Counted from the first letter of the stretch, positions 17,634 to 27,195 are shown. The stretch: DNA of 64,000 bases from Flavobacterium pectinovorum (GCF_022802975.1 NZ_JAFEVZ010000009.1:62001-126000); one strand, 5' to 3'. A program made the numbers and translations. Notes: generated by a model not told the origin, from the sequence alone.

Positions 17634-18527
17634 TTAGGTATTTAAAAAATGGAGTAAATCCTGATTCAGTCGATCTTTTTCAGTGTAAAATAATCCGTGC
17701 GGCGCGCCTTCGTAAACAATGAAAGTATTATTTGCTATGGCTGCAGCAGTTTTTTCTGAACTCAATTCGATTGGAACATTTTTATCATCGTCACCATGAA
17801 TAATTAAAGTTGGAACTTTAATGGTGTGGAGTTCATCTCTAAAATCTGTATTTGATAAAGATTCAGCACATTTTAGTGTTGCTCTTGGTGATGCTAAAGA
17901 GCATAAATTTCTGTAATATTCGAGTAAAGACGTACTTAAGGGTTTGTTGACTATATTAATGCCAAAAAAAGTTTTACCAAAATTTTCGAGAAATCCTATT
18001 CTGTCTTTTCTGATTGCAGCTTCAGTTGCTTCGCCCTTTTCTTTAGGCCGCCCTTCAGGATTATCTTCAGTTTTGGCTAAAAAAGGAATAATTGATGAAA
18101 TTAAAGCAGCTTTTGTAACGCCTTTTCCACCATGACGGCTAAAATAACGTACTACTTCACCGCCTCCCATAGAAAAACCAACAAGTGTTGCATTTTCTAA
18201 TTGAAGCTGTTCAATAATTTCACTTAAATCGTCTGTCAAAGTATCGTAATCATAACCATCCCAAGGCTGAGATGATTTACCAAAACCACGACGGTCATAA
18301 GCAATTACCCTAAAGTTATTCTGAACTAAAAATTCAATTTGATATTCCCACATTTCGTTAGAAAGCGGCCATCCATGAATCAGAATTACCGGTTTTCCTT
18401 TTCCGTAATCTCTCACATAAAGTTTTACATTCTGTGCTGTTTCAATGTATTTATCTGTGTTTTGCAATTGAATATCAAAATTTGAATCTCTAAGAGTTGT
18501 ATTGGAGTTTATTAGACTATTTTCCAT
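17634..18527 (-). CDS. Alpha/beta hydrolase (non-haem chloroperoxidase/arylesterase-like)
   Basis: 297 residues, no signal. Oxyanion ILIHGWPLSNEMW, AYDRRGFGKSSQPW, nucleophile elbow GFSMGGGE, acid region LIIHGDDDKNVP and final His in YEGAPHGLFYTEKD. This set is typical of the cofactor-free haloperoxidase/esterase subfamily. The true substrate is unknown. Single gene. Confidence 0.85.
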   Translation of the reverse strand: MENSLINSNTTLRDSNFDIQLQNTDKYIETAQNVKLYVRDYGKGKPVILIHGWPLSNEMWEYQIEFLVQNNFRVIAYDRRGFGKSSQPWDGYDYDTLTDDLSEIIEQLQLENATLVGFSMGGGEVVRYFSRHGGKGVTKAALISSIIPFLAKTEDNPEGRPKEKGEATEAAIRKDRIGFLENFGKTFFGINIVNKPLSTSLLEYYRNLCSLASPRATLKCAESLSNTDFRDELHTIKVPTLIIHGDDDKNVPIELSSEKTAAAIANNTFIVYEGAPHGLFYTEKDRLNQDLLHFLNT

Positions 18528-18618
18528 TTTTTATATTAGCTTAATAATTTGATTTGTAAAATTAAAAGCATAGCTTAAAAAAGGGTTATAGAATTAGTAA
18601 TAACAATTACAAAATTAA

Positions 18619-18626
18619 TAGGTTTG
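18619..18626 (+). promoter_or_regulatory. -7 box (taggtttg) of csaA
   Basis: Exact TAnnTTTG, 22 bases before ATG 18649. Confidence 0.45.
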
Positions 18627-18648
18627 CAAACTAACATCAAATAATAAA

Positions 18649-18984
18649 ATGGATTTAACCTGGAACGAATTTGAAAGAACCGACATGCGTGTTGGAACTA
18701 TAATTGAAATAAATGATTTTCCTGAAGCAAGAAAACCGGCTTATCAGCTTACAATTGATTTTGGTTCCGAAATTGGTGTCCGAAAATCATCGGCACAAAT
18801 TACAAAGCGTTATCAAAAAGAAGATTTGCTTCATCGCCAAATTGTAGCGGTTGTAAATTTTCCTAAAAAGCAAATAGGAAAATTTATGAGCGAATGTCTG
18901 GTACTGGGCGCCGTAGGTGAGGAGGGAGACGTGATTTTACTGGCTCCTGATTTTAAAATAGAAAACGGACTGAGAATAGGGTAA
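18649..18984 (+). CDS. csaA: tRNA-binding protein CsaA
   Basis: 111 residues, one tRNA-binding OB fold as in the C-terminus of bacterial MetRS. Motifs: FERTDMRVGTIIEINDFPEA, KPAYQLTIDFG, KKQIGKFMSECLVLGA and DVILLAPDFKIENGLRIG. CsaA is a dimer that binds tRNA and has been linked to protein export as a chaperone in Bacillus. Own promoter; single gene. Confidence 0.93.
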   Translation: MDLTWNEFERTDMRVGTIIEINDFPEARKPAYQLTIDFGSEIGVRKSSAQITKRYQKEDLLHRQIVAVVNFPKKQIGKFMSECLVLGAVGEEGDVILLAPDFKIENGLRIG

Positions 18985-18985
18985 A

Positions 18986-19070
18986 TTAGTGTTCAGTATT
19001 CAGTTCAAAAGTGATTAATCAGTGTTGATAAGAATGCTTAAAAACTGAATACTAAAGATCTGAGCACTAA
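18986..19070. repeat. Intergenic inverted repeat between convergent genes
   Basis: ttagtgttcagtattcagtt at 18986-19005 is matched in inverse at 19043-19070, with 8 extra bases in the right arm. It lies between csaA (+) and the RBBP9-like gene (-), so it may serve as a two-way terminator, though T runs are weak. Confidence 0.45.
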
Positions 19071-19087
19071 TTACTCTTTAAAATTGA

Positions 19088-19636
19088 TTATTTTCTGATA
19101 TTAGCAATCAACTGTTGCAAAATTAACTGTCCTTCTTCCCAATATTTTAAATCAGAATCAGAGTTGATGTGTCCTTGCTGTCCCACATTTACAAAATCAC
19201 TGCCCCACATTTTTGCAAAATATTGTTTCCTTTCAAAAGAAGCATACGGGTCATTTTCGCTAGCCACAACAATTGATGGAAATGGTAATTTATAAAGTGG
19301 CATTGGCGAAAAATTTCTGATTACGTCCGGTGTGTGTTCTGGTGAATCGACATCTGCAGGAGCAACTAATAAAGCACCAATTATATTTTTATCAGAATTA
19401 TTTTTTGCCCAATGCAAGACTAAAGAAACGGCTAAACTATGCGCAACTAAAATTGTCGGGTTTTCAAGTTTTGAAATTACTTCGTTTAAACGTATAATCC
19501 AATCTTCCCGAACCGGTTCATCCCAATTATCCTGAAAGAGACGAATTGAATTTTTAAATTTTTCATGCCAAAAGGTTTGCCAGTGTTTTTCGCCTGAATT
19601 GCCCAGTCCGGGTAATATTAATAGTTGTGTCTCCAT
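19088..19636 (-). CDS. RBBP9/YdeN-family serine hydrolase
   Basis: 182 residues, compact alpha/beta hydrolase. N-terminal ILPGLGNSGEKHWQTFW, nucleophile elbow VAHSLAVSLVLHW, acid region IVVASENDPYASFER, and His in VGQQGHINSDS. This layout is that of the RBBP9/YdeN family. Cellular substrate unknown. Confidence 0.9.
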   Translation of the reverse strand: METQLLILPGLGNSGEKHWQTFWHEKFKNSIRLFQDNWDEPVREDWIIRLNEVISKLENPTILVAHSLAVSLVLHWAKNNSDKNIIGALLVAPADVDSPEHTPDVIRNFSPMPLYKLPFPSIVVASENDPYASFERKQYFAKMWGSDFVNVGQQGHINSDSDLKYWEEGQLILQQLIANIRK

Positions 19637-19732
19637 TGCCGTGGATTTTTTTGTTTTTAATTTTACTGATTATTAACAATAATAGCAAAAATATTTTTGA
19701 AAAAGAAGTTATTTTGTTCTTAAAAGCAATTT

Positions 19733-21997
19733 TTACTCCACTTTAAAATCGCCTTCCAGACCATTTTCAGCATGTGATGCAATCCAGATTTTAAAATCTC
19801 CAGACTCTGTTTTCAGTTCCATTTTATCATTATAAAAAGCAAGGTCTGAAACAGGAATTGAAAAGTTTACCGTTCTGGATTCTTTAGGTTTTAATTCGAT
19901 TTGTACGAAATCTTTAAGTTCTCTGACAGGTCTGACAATACTTCCTGTAATATCCCGAACGTATAATTGAACAGTTTCTGTCCCTGTATGGTTTCCTGTA
20001 TTGGTAATAACAGCAGAAACGTTTAATTTTTCGTTGCTATTGTTTTTCAGTGATGTTTTCTCGATTTTTAAAGTATCATAGGAAAAAGTGGTGTAGCTCA
20101 ATCCAAATCCAAAAGGAAATTGAGGCTCATAACCCGCATCCAGATAATGCGAATTATTTCCTAATGAACTTTGCCATGCTTCGACCGGAATATCCTGAAT
20201 AGCTACAAAAGTTTTAGGGTCTGCCGGTCTTCCTGTATTGGGGTGATTGTAATAAATAGGAATCTGACCTACTTCTTTTGGCCAGGTTACCGGTAGTTTT
20301 CCTGAAGGGTTTGTTAATCCCAATAATACATCAGAAATTGCAGGACCAGCCATAGTTCCGGGATGCCAGGCCATAATTAATGCATCTGTTTTTGGTAAAA
20401 CAGCTCCCAGGGTTATTGGTCTTCCCGCCATTATGATTATTACTATTGGTTTTCCTGTTTTTTGTAATTCTGCTATCAATTTCTCCTGTAAGCCCGGTAA
20501 ATTAATATTGGCCCTTGAATGTGCTTCTCCTGAAAGAATGGCTTCTTCTCCTGCAAAAAATAAAATGACATCTGATTTTTTTGCTTGTGTGATTGCTTCT
20601 GCAAATCCTTCTTCAGATAATGAGCGGCTATGTGAAAGCCCGGAAGCATAAAACACATTATTTTGTCCGAAACTATTTTGTAATGCTTTAAGCGGAGTTT
20701 GTGAATCTCCTTTGTTACCGTCAAAAATCCATGTGCCTAATTGTTCTCTTCCAGCATCTGCCAGTGGACCAATTACCGCTATTTTTTGATTGGTTTTTAG
20801 AGGCAAAATTTGATTTTCATTTTTTAATAGCACGCAGCTTTTACTGGCAGCTGTTCTGGCAGTTTGTAAAGCATCTGCATTTAGCAATGAAAATTTTTCA
20901 CGGTCTTTAAAATAAGGATTATCAAAAACCCCGGCTCTGAATTTTATTCTCAAAATATTGCGTACCATGTCATCTAATTGCTTTTCAGAAATTTTCTTTT
21001 CAGCAATCAGCGCTTTTAAATGATTTGCGTATGACAAACTGGTCATTTCCATGTCAAGCCCTGCTGATGCAGATTTTAATGCGGCATCTTTTTCATCGGA
21101 AGCATATCCATGCGGAATCATTTCAGTAACCGAATTCCAGTCGCTTACGACAAATCCGTCATATTTCCATTCTTCGCGTAATATTTTTTTAAGCAAAAAA
21201 CTGTTGCCTGAAGCCGGAATTCCGTTTAGGTCATTAAACGAACTCATGAAAGTTGCGGCCCCTGATTTTGCTGCTGCTTCAAAAGGTTTTAAATACACAT
21301 TTCGAAGTAACGATTCGGACATGCTAACCGTGTTATAATCTCTTCCTCCCTCAGCGGCGCCATAGGCTGCAAAATGTTTTGCACAGGCTAAAATTTGTCC
21401 AGGGACAGCAGGGTCGTTTCCCTGAAATCCCTTAACATAAGCTATTCCTAGTCTGGAAGCTAATAAAGGATCTTCACCGGGAGATTCTGCTATTCTTCCC
21501 CAGCGGGCATCTCTGGCAATATCAACCATTGGTGCGTAGGTCCAGTTTATGCATCTTGAATAGGATTCATTAGCAGCAATTTTTGATGTTTTCTCCACTA
21601 ATTCCATATCCCAGGATGCAGCTAATCCTAATGGAATCGGGAAAATAGTTTTGTATCCGTGAATAACATCCCTGCCAAATAATAGCGGAATATGTGTGGG
21701 ACTTTCCTCAACAGCGATTTTTTGTATTTGAAGGACAAGATCAGGGTCGGTTAAGTTTAAAATGGCTCCGGCCAATCCAAGTCTGACTTCTTTTTTAAGT
21801 TCTTCTGATAAACCTTTGCTTCTGCTTGAAGTTCCTTTCAGGCAAAGTTGTCCTATTTTTTGTTCCAAAGTCATTTTTTTAATGACCTGATCTATTTTTT
21901 TTTCAATATTTAAATCTGGTTTTTGACTGTACGATATTGAATTTATCAAGAGAGAAACTGATAAGAAATAAAAGAATCTTGTGGTTAATGTTTTCAA
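19733..21997 (-). CDS. bglX: Beta-glucosidase, glycoside hydrolase family 3 (BglX-like)
   Basis: About 754 residues. The upstream ATG at 22051 lies inside the terminator of the preceding gene, so I prefer the in-frame TTG at 21997, which places the signal peptide (LKTLTTRFFYFLSVSLLINS) at the true N-terminus. GH3 landmarks: FGRDVIHGYKTIFPIPL, KHFAAYGAAEGGRDYN, catalytic nucleophile Asp in GFVVSDW, second domain GEAILSGEAHSR, and a C-terminal fibronectin-III-like domain. Probably periplasmic, releasing glucose from beta-glucosides or short glucans. No sus-type partners are nearby. Confidence 0.92.
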   Translation of the reverse strand: MKTLTTRFFYFLSVSLLINSISYSQKPDLNIEKKIDQVIKKMTLEQKIGQLCLKGTSSRSKGLSEELKKEVRLGLAGAILNLTDPDLVLQIQKIAVEESPTHIPLLFGRDVIHGYKTIFPIPLGLAASWDMELVEKTSKIAANESYSRCINWTYAPMVDIARDARWGRIAESPGEDPLLASRLGIAYVKGFQGNDPAVPGQILACAKHFAAYGAAEGGRDYNTVSMSESLLRNVYLKPFEAAAKSGAATFMSSFNDLNGIPASGNSFLLKKILREEWKYDGFVVSDWNSVTEMIPHGYASDEKDAALKSASAGLDMEMTSLSYANHLKALIAEKKISEKQLDDMVRNILRIKFRAGVFDNPYFKDREKFSLLNADALQTARTAASKSCVLLKNENQILPLKTNQKIAVIGPLADAGREQLGTWIFDGNKGDSQTPLKALQNSFGQNNVFYASGLSHSRSLSEEGFAEAITQAKKSDVILFFAGEEAILSGEAHSRANINLPGLQEKLIAELQKTGKPIVIIIMAGRPITLGAVLPKTDALIMAWHPGTMAGPAISDVLLGLTNPSGKLPVTWPKEVGQIPIYYNHPNTGRPADPKTFVAIQDIPVEAWQSSLGNNSHYLDAGYEPQFPFGFGLSYTTFSYDTLKIEKTSLKNNSNEKLNVSAVITNTGNHTGTETVQLYVRDITGSIVRPVRELKDFVQIELKPKESRTVNFSIPVSDLAFYNDKMELKTESGDFKIWIASHAENGLEGDFKVE

Positions 21998-22026
21998 GGC
22001 TAGCAGTTTTAAAAATCTAAATATAT

Positions 22027-22059
22027 AAAAAAAGTCCAAAATGCAGGACATATTGGACT
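22027..22059 (-). terminator. Rho-independent terminator of the DUF3276 gene
   Basis: On the minus strand agtccaa / ttggact with a 13-base loop and a run of seven T. It covers the ATG at 22051 of the GH3 frame, which argues against that start. Confidence 0.85.
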
Positions 22060-22085
22060 CGTACTTTTTTAAAAGCTATATTAGA

Positions 22086-22469
22086 CTAGATATCGTCGAA
22101 ATCAATATCTGTAAAACTTGATCTTTGTTCTTCCGTTTTATCAGAGCTGTATTCTTTTTTAAAATCTTTTTGATGTCTTTCAGATATTACTTCTTCGCCT
22201 TTGTGGTTCAAGACATAAGAAGTCATTTCTTCTAAAATTTCAGCAAAAGAGCTAAAATCTTCTTTGTACAAATAGATTTTGTGTTTTTTAAAATGAAAAG
22301 ACCCATCCTCTTCAGTAAATTTTTTACTTTCTGTAATCGTGATATAGTAATCGTCAGCTTTAGTAGCTCTCACATCAAAGAAATAAGTTCTTCTTCCTGC
22401 TCGTAATACTTTAGAAAAAATCTCTTCTTTTTCTAACATGTCATTTTCTCTCATAATACGTTCTATCAT
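22086..22469 (-). CDS. DUF3276 / PUR-family nucleic-acid-binding protein
   Basis: 127 residues. Core FSKVLRAGRRTYFFDVRATK, DDYYITITESKKF, GSFHFKKHKIYLYKEDF is the PUR repeat of the DUF3276 family, seen in Bacteroidota and in Borrelia BpuR, which binds DNA and RNA. The tail is acidic and polar. Three in-frame ATGs lie near the N-terminus (residues 1, 6, 11); any could be the start. Monocistronic with a strong terminator. Confidence 0.85.
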   Translation of the reverse strand: MIERIMRENDMLEKEEIFSKVLRAGRRTYFFDVRATKADDYYITITESKKFTEEDGSFHFKKHKIYLYKEDFSSFAEILEEMTSYVLNHKGEEVISERHQKDFKKEYSSDKTEEQRSSFTDIDFDDI

Positions 22470-22522
22470 TTTTGGAATTAATAGTACTCAAAAATCATAA
22501 AAAAATATCTATTATACAACAA

Positions 22523-24301
22523 TTAAAGTAATTCTTTTTCCGAAAGTTGTTTTAAATATAAAGACGAATAATAGCCTTCCTGATTTATTAATTGATTATG
22601 AGAACCTTGTTGTATGATTTTACCGTCTTCTAAAATGATTATTTTGTCAGCATTTTTTGCAGACGATACCCGATGACTCACTATAATAGTCGTTTTGTCT
22701 TTACAAATTTCAAACAAATTATTTAAAATTGTCTCTTCGGTTTCGGTGTCAACCGCCGAAAGACAATCATCAAAAAGCAAAATAGCCGGGTTTTTAATAA
22801 TCGCCCTTGCAATAGAAACGCGCTGCTTTTGTCCGCCGGAAAGCGTGATGCCTCTTTCGCCCAGGATGGTATCATATTGTTTATTGAAAGCCGTAATATT
22901 ATCATGAACCACAGCATTTTTAGCCGCTTTAATTACTTCGTCATCAGTAGCATTTTGATTGCCAAATTTGATATTGTTTTTAATGGTGTCCGAAAACAAA
23001 AAAGCATCCTGAGGTACAATTCCGATGTTGTTTCTCAAATCGTTCAAATTCAAAGTGCTGATTTCGTTTTCATCAATTTTAATTTTTCCTTCAGTAACAT
23101 CGTACAGTCTTGAAATTAAAGATAAAATAGTTGATTTTCCCGAACCTGTTTTTCCTAAAATAGCAAGGGTTTCTCCTTTTTTAACTGAGAAGGTTACATT
23201 TTTAAGGGCTTCAATATTTGTATCCTGATAAGTAAAGCTTACATTTTCGAAAACAATTGAACCCTGAATTTCTGATGAATCAGGATTGTTGTTTTTGATT
23301 TCAGGTTCTATTTTTAAAAATTCATTTAAACGTTTTTGTGAGGCTTCTGCTTCCTGAACCATTGATGAGACCCATCCAAGAGAAGCTACAGGCCAGGTAA
23401 GCATATTAACGTATAAAATAAATTCGGCAATGGTTCCGATGTTCGGAATCGTTCCGTTGATGTACATCACGCCTCCAAAATAAATTACAACCAAATTACT
23501 GATTCCGATAAGGGCAATCATCAAAGGACCAAACAGCGATTGCACTTTGGCCAGGTCTAAGCTTTTCTTTTTGCTTTCATCGGAAAGATCAATCATGTTC
23601 TTTTGATGCTGATTTTCTAATGAATAGGCCTTAATAACACGAATTCCGGAGAATATTTCCTGAGTAAAACTGGAAACTTTTGATAAATATTGCTGAAAAG
23701 TGGTACTGCGTTTATTGATTTCAGAACTTAGTTTAAAAATACAATACGAAAGAATCGGTAAAGGCAAAATGGTATATAATGTCAATAATGGTGAAACATT
23801 ATACATATATAGGATAACAATCGCAAAACGTATAAAAGTATTGATTGTGTACATCACGGCAGGACCAACGTACATTCGAACTTTTGAAACGTCTTCGCTG
23901 ATGCGGTTCATCAAATCTCCGGTTCGGTTTTGTTTGTAAAAATTTTGAGAAAGGTTCTGATATTGGCTGAAAACCTCATTTTTTAAATCAAATTCAATAT
24001 GACGGGACATTACAATTAAAGTCTGGCGCATTAAAAAGGTTAAAAATCCGGCGACCATTGCACTTCCTATGATTAATAGTACGTTATGAATTAAATCTTG
24101 TTTGTAATATCCAATAATAATTGAGGACTGTCGGTTAACTTCAGATAATTTTAAGAATTTTTCAATAGTATCAAAAGACTGACTAACCAGTTTTGGAGTA
24201 AACAAGAAAAATATTTGTGCGATTATAGTGATTAAAATTCCAAAAGAAAAACTGTATTTGTACTTAATGAAATATTTGTTTAAATAGCTTAATTCTTTCA
24301 T
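22523..24301 (-). CDS. ABC exporter, fused membrane and ATPase domains
   Basis: 592 residues: six membrane helices in about 1-320, then an ATPase with Walker [10 protein letters not shown] (383-391), signature LSGGQ (487-491) and Walker B ILLFDD (507-512). The residue after the Walker B Asp is Asp where most ATPases have catalytic Glu; this is typical of one half of heterodimeric exporters such as MdlA-like proteins. No partner half-transporter is adjacent, so it may pair with a distant protein or work alone with a weaker site. Substrate unknown. Confidence 0.92.
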   Translation of the reverse strand: MKELSYLNKYFIKYKYSFSFGILITIIAQIFFLFTPKLVSQSFDTIEKFLKLSEVNRQSSIIIGYYKQDLIHNVLLIIGSAMVAGFLTFLMRQTLIVMSRHIEFDLKNEVFSQYQNLSQNFYKQNRTGDLMNRISEDVSKVRMYVGPAVMYTINTFIRFAIVILYMYNVSPLLTLYTILPLPILSYCIFKLSSEINKRSTTFQQYLSKVSSFTQEIFSGIRVIKAYSLENQHQKNMIDLSDESKKKSLDLAKVQSLFGPLMIALIGISNLVVIYFGGVMYINGTIPNIGTIAEFILYVNMLTWPVASLGWVSSMVQEAEASQKRLNEFLKIEPEIKNNNPDSSEIQGSIVFENVSFTYQDTNIEALKNVTFSVKKGETLAILGKTGSGKSTILSLISRLYDVTEGKIKIDENEISTLNLNDLRNNIGIVPQDAFLFSDTIKNNIKFGNQNATDDEVIKAAKNAVVHDNITAFNKQYDTILGERGITLSGGQKQRVSIARAIIKNPAILLFDDCLSAVDTETEETILNNLFEICKDKTTIIVSHRVSSAKNADKIIILEDGKIIQQGSHNQLINQEGYYSSLYLKQLSEKELL

Positions 24302-24447
24302 TTTTTTAAGAAATGTGGTGTTGAATTGATTTAAAATTTTAAATTATTATGAATTAAAAGTATAATAAATTGCAATTTAATCAAAACAATTATATTGTGA
24401 AATTATTAATTTAAAGTTTAAAAATTAGCACATGTGTATTTTTTATG

Positions 24448-24455
24448 TATGTTTG
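24448..24455 (+). promoter_or_regulatory. -7 box (tatgtttg) of the leucine dehydrogenase gene
   Basis: Exact TAnnTTTG, 49 bases before ATG 24505. Confidence 0.4.
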
Positions 24456-24504
24456 ATTTGTCTTTTTGACGAATTCATAATTTTAACTAAACAATACTAG
24501 CGCT

Positions 24505-25611
24505 ATGGATGCAACTTTCGCAACTGGAAAGGAACTTCAAAAAATGGATCCCGTTTTTGGTCAGTTATCTTTTAACGATCACGAACAAATTGTATTTTGC
24601 AATGACAAAGATACAGGTTTAAAAGCAATTATTGGTATTCATAATTCTGTTATGGGCCCGGCTTTGGGAGGTACAAGAATGTGGAATTATGCTACCGAAT
24701 GGGAAGCTCTAAACGATGTTTTGCGTCTTTCAAGAGGTATGACGTATAAATCTGCCATTACCGGACTTAATATTGGTGGAGGTAAAGCGGTTATTATTGG
24801 TGATGCTAAAACGCAGAAAACACCTGAACTGATGCGTAAATTTGGTGAATTCGTTCATTCTTTAAGCGGAAGATACATCACAGCGGAAGATGTTGGAATG
24901 GAAACAAAAGACATGGACACTGTAAGAGATGTAACACCTTATGTAACGGGAATCTCTGAAGAAAGAGGCGGTTCCGGAAATCCTTCGCCTGTTACGGCAT
25001 ACGGAGTTTATTTAGGGATGAAAGCCGCTGCTAAAAGTCAGTTTGGTTCTGATGTTTTAGAAGGTAAAAAAGTTTTGGTTCAGGGAATCGGACATGTAGG
25101 TGAAACTTTGGTTGAATATTTAACGAAAGAAGGAGCGCAGGTAACGATTACTGATATCAATGAAGAAAAATTGTATCAGGTTGCTTCAAAATACAATGCC
25201 TCAATTTATACAGGTGAGGATTTATATACAGCCGATGTTGATATCTACGCACCTTGTGCAATGGGAGCAACTATCAATGATAATACAGTAGATAAAATTA
25301 AAGCGAAAGTGATTGCCGGTGCTGCAAACAATCAGTTGGCAGATGAAAATGTTCATGGGGCAAGATTACAGGAAAGAGGAATTCTATATGCTCCGGATTT
25401 CTTAATTAACGCTGGTGGAATTATCAACGTTTATGCTGAATTAGCACATTATGGAAAAGCTGAAATAATGAGCAAAACCGAAAATATCTATAATACAACT
25501 TTAGAAATTATCGATTTTGCTGCCAAAAACGGTTTGACAACGCATAAAGCTGCGCTTACAATTGCTCAGAATCGTATCGATCAAAGAAAAATCGAGAACA
25601 GCAAAAAATAA
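24505..25611 (+). CDS. Leucine dehydrogenase (Glu/Leu/Phe/Val dehydrogenase family)
   Basis: 368 residues. NAD-dependent oxidative deamination of branched-chain amino acids to 2-keto acids, the first step of their breakdown and a source of branched fatty-acid primers. Motifs: ALGGTRMW, the catalytic-Lys regions MTYKSAITGLN and GGGKAVI, EDVGMETKDMD, NAD-fold VQGIGHVGETLVEYL, and APCAMGATIND. Length and GGTRMW favour leucine over glutamate dehydrogenase. A terminator follows. Confidence 0.92.
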   Translation: MDATFATGKELQKMDPVFGQLSFNDHEQIVFCNDKDTGLKAIIGIHNSVMGPALGGTRMWNYATEWEALNDVLRLSRGMTYKSAITGLNIGGGKAVIIGDAKTQKTPELMRKFGEFVHSLSGRYITAEDVGMETKDMDTVRDVTPYVTGISEERGGSGNPSPVTAYGVYLGMKAAAKSQFGSDVLEGKKVLVQGIGHVGETLVEYLTKEGAQVTITDINEEKLYQVASKYNASIYTGEDLYTADVDIYAPCAMGATINDNTVDKIKAKVIAGAANNQLADENVHGARLQERGILYAPDFLINAGGIINVYAELAHYGKAEIMSKTENIYNTTLEIIDFAAKNGLTTHKAALTIAQNRIDQRKIENSKK

Positions 25612-25638
25612 TTTTCAAACAATAGTTTAATTTTTAGT

Positions 25639-25689
25639 CTCAGTTTTTAGTTTCGGTTTAAGCCGTTACTGAAAACTGAGATTTTTTTA
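25639..25689 (+). terminator. Rho-independent terminator after leucine dehydrogenase
   Basis: 13-base stem ctcagtttttagt / actgaaaactgag with one G-U pair and a seven-T run. Confidence 0.85.
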
Positions 25690-25758
25690 GACTGAAACTG
25701 AATTGGTTTTTTAGGTTTTTTTTATCCGATTAAATTTTAATATAATGTCTTTAATTCT

Positions 25759-25766
25759 TATTTTTG
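25759..25766 (+). promoter_or_regulatory. -7 box (tatttttg) of nusB
   Basis: Exact TAnnTTTG, 28 bases before the GTG start at 25795. Confidence 0.5.
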
Positions 25767-25794
25767 CAGACTAATTTTTAAAAGTTCTTACAAG

Positions 25795-26739
25795 GTGGTA
25801 AATAGAAGACACTTACGCGTTAAAGTCATGCAATCCATTTATGCAATGCATCAAAGCGGTTCTGATAATCTGGAGAAAGAAGAAAAATTTCTTTTTTACA
25901 GTATTGATAATATTCAGGATTTATATCTTATAATGCTTTCTTCGTTGATTGAAATTTGCAAAAAGGAATCAGTATTCTTGCACCTTTCAAGCAAAAAACA
26001 TCTTGCAACCGCTGCAGAACGTAATCCGAACGAAAAATTCATCAAAAACAAAATTTTTCAGCTTCTTGCCGAAAGTAATTCTCTTAGCATTGCTTTAGAA
26101 ACCCGTAAAATCAACAACTGGTCTTTAAACGACGATTATATCATTTTACTTTTAAATGATATTAAAGCGAGCGATTTGTATAAAAATTACATGAGTAATA
26201 AGGTGAATACGTTTGAAGAAGACAGACAATTTGTAATTGATTTGTTCGAAAATGTTATTGTTCCGAATGAAAAATTATATGAGTATCTGGAAGATGATAA
26301 ATTAACGTGGGTTGATGATATTCCGGTTGTAAATACGCATATTGTGAAGCAGTTAAAGGCAATTAAAACAGAAGATCCGGATGCTTTTAGGGTTCCGAAA
26401 TTGTATAAAGATGTTGAAGATAGGGACTTTGCAAAAGATTTGTTCAGACGTACCGTTTTAAACGAATCAGTTTTAGCAAAAGAATATGATGATAAAACGC
26501 CAAACTGGGACAGCGAAAGAATTGCAGAAATCGATACGATTATCCTGAAAATGGCGATTTGCGAGTTTTTGAAATTCCCTTCAATTCCGGTAAAAGTAAC
26601 ACTGAACGAATATTTAGAAATTGCAAAAGAATATTCTACACCAAAAAGCAGTATTTTTATCAACGGAATTTTAGATAACCTTGTAAAAGAACTTACCGCT
26701 AATAAAAAGATGGTTAAGGTTGGAAGAGGATTAATGTAA
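25795..26739 (+). CDS. nusB: Transcription antitermination factor NusB
   Basis: 314 residues from a GTG start. NusB, with NusE, forms the core of the antitermination complex on rRNA operons. N-terminal VNRRHLRVKVMQSIYAM and C-terminal LKMAICEFLKFPSIPVKVTLN, EYLEIAKEYSTPKSSIFING, ILDNLVKEL are NusB hallmarks. E. coli NusB has about 140 residues; the long middle insert is usual in Bacteroidota. It is followed by yajC at 100 bases and may be co-transcribed. Confidence 0.93.
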   Translation: MVNRRHLRVKVMQSIYAMHQSGSDNLEKEEKFLFYSIDNIQDLYLIMLSSLIEICKKESVFLHLSSKKHLATAAERNPNEKFIKNKIFQLLAESNSLSIALETRKINNWSLNDDYIILLLNDIKASDLYKNYMSNKVNTFEEDRQFVIDLFENVIVPNEKLYEYLEDDKLTWVDDIPVVNTHIVKQLKAIKTEDPDAFRVPKLYKDVEDRDFAKDLFRRTVLNESVLAKEYDDKTPNWDSERIAEIDTIILKMAICEFLKFPSIPVKVTLNEYLEIAKEYSTPKSSIFINGILDNLVKELTANKKMVKVGRGLM

Positions 26740-26770
26740 TTTGAAATAAATTCCAAAAGACAAGTTTCAA

Positions 26771-26796
26771 TGTCACTCTGAGCGGAGTCGAAGAGT
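26771..26796. repeat. Half-copy of the gagcggagtcgaag intergenic repeat
   Basis: tgtcactctgagcggagtcg followed by aagag. It shares its core with 43351-43375 and 46317-46382. Only one arm is present here. Confidence 0.55.
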
Positions 26797-26839
26797 AAAC
26801 AAGAATATTTTAAATATAAATCAAAAACAGAATTTAATT

Positions 26840-27115
26840 ATGGGACAATTAAGTCAATTTGCGCCATTTCTTTTAATGTTTGTGGTAATCTATTTCTTTA
26901 TGATAAGACCACAGCAAAAAAGAGCCAAAAACGAAAAAGAATTTGAAAGCAATCTAAAAGTAGGGGATAAAATAGTTACAAAAAGTGGTTTTCACGGTAA
27001 AGTTGCTGAATTGGCTGAAACTACAGTTGTAATCGAAACGATGTCTGGAAAATTAAAATTAGAGCGTTCTGCTATTTCTTTAGAAATGAGTGCTGCTTTG
27101 AATAAAAAAGCTTAA
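26840..27115 (+). CDS. yajC: Preprotein translocase subunit YajC
   Basis: 91 residues: one N-terminal membrane helix (FLLMFVVIYFFMIRPQQKR) and a cytoplasmic domain NLKVGDKIVTKSGFHGKVAEL. YajC is an accessory part of the SecDF-YajC complex. secD/secF are not in the window. Terminator and a perfect inverted repeat follow. Confidence 0.95.
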   Translation: MGQLSQFAPFLLMFVVIYFFMIRPQQKRAKNEKEFESNLKVGDKIVTKSGFHGKVAELAETTVVIETMSGKLKLERSAISLEMSAALNKKA

Positions 27116-27143
27116 GTTTTTTTTTAAAAATTCCAAAAAATAT

Positions 27144-27187
27144 AAATCCCAAATTCCAATTTTATAATGGAGTTTGGGATTTTTTGT
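27144..27187 (+). terminator. Rho-independent terminator after yajC
   Basis: 15-base stem aaatcccaaattcca / tggagtttgggattt with one G-U pair and a T run. Confidence 0.85.
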
Positions 27188-27195
27188 GTTCGATC

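Noticed and set aside
26187..26756. 189-codon minus-strand ORF
   Set aside because: Antisense to nusB; low-complexity Ser/Phe-rich translation.
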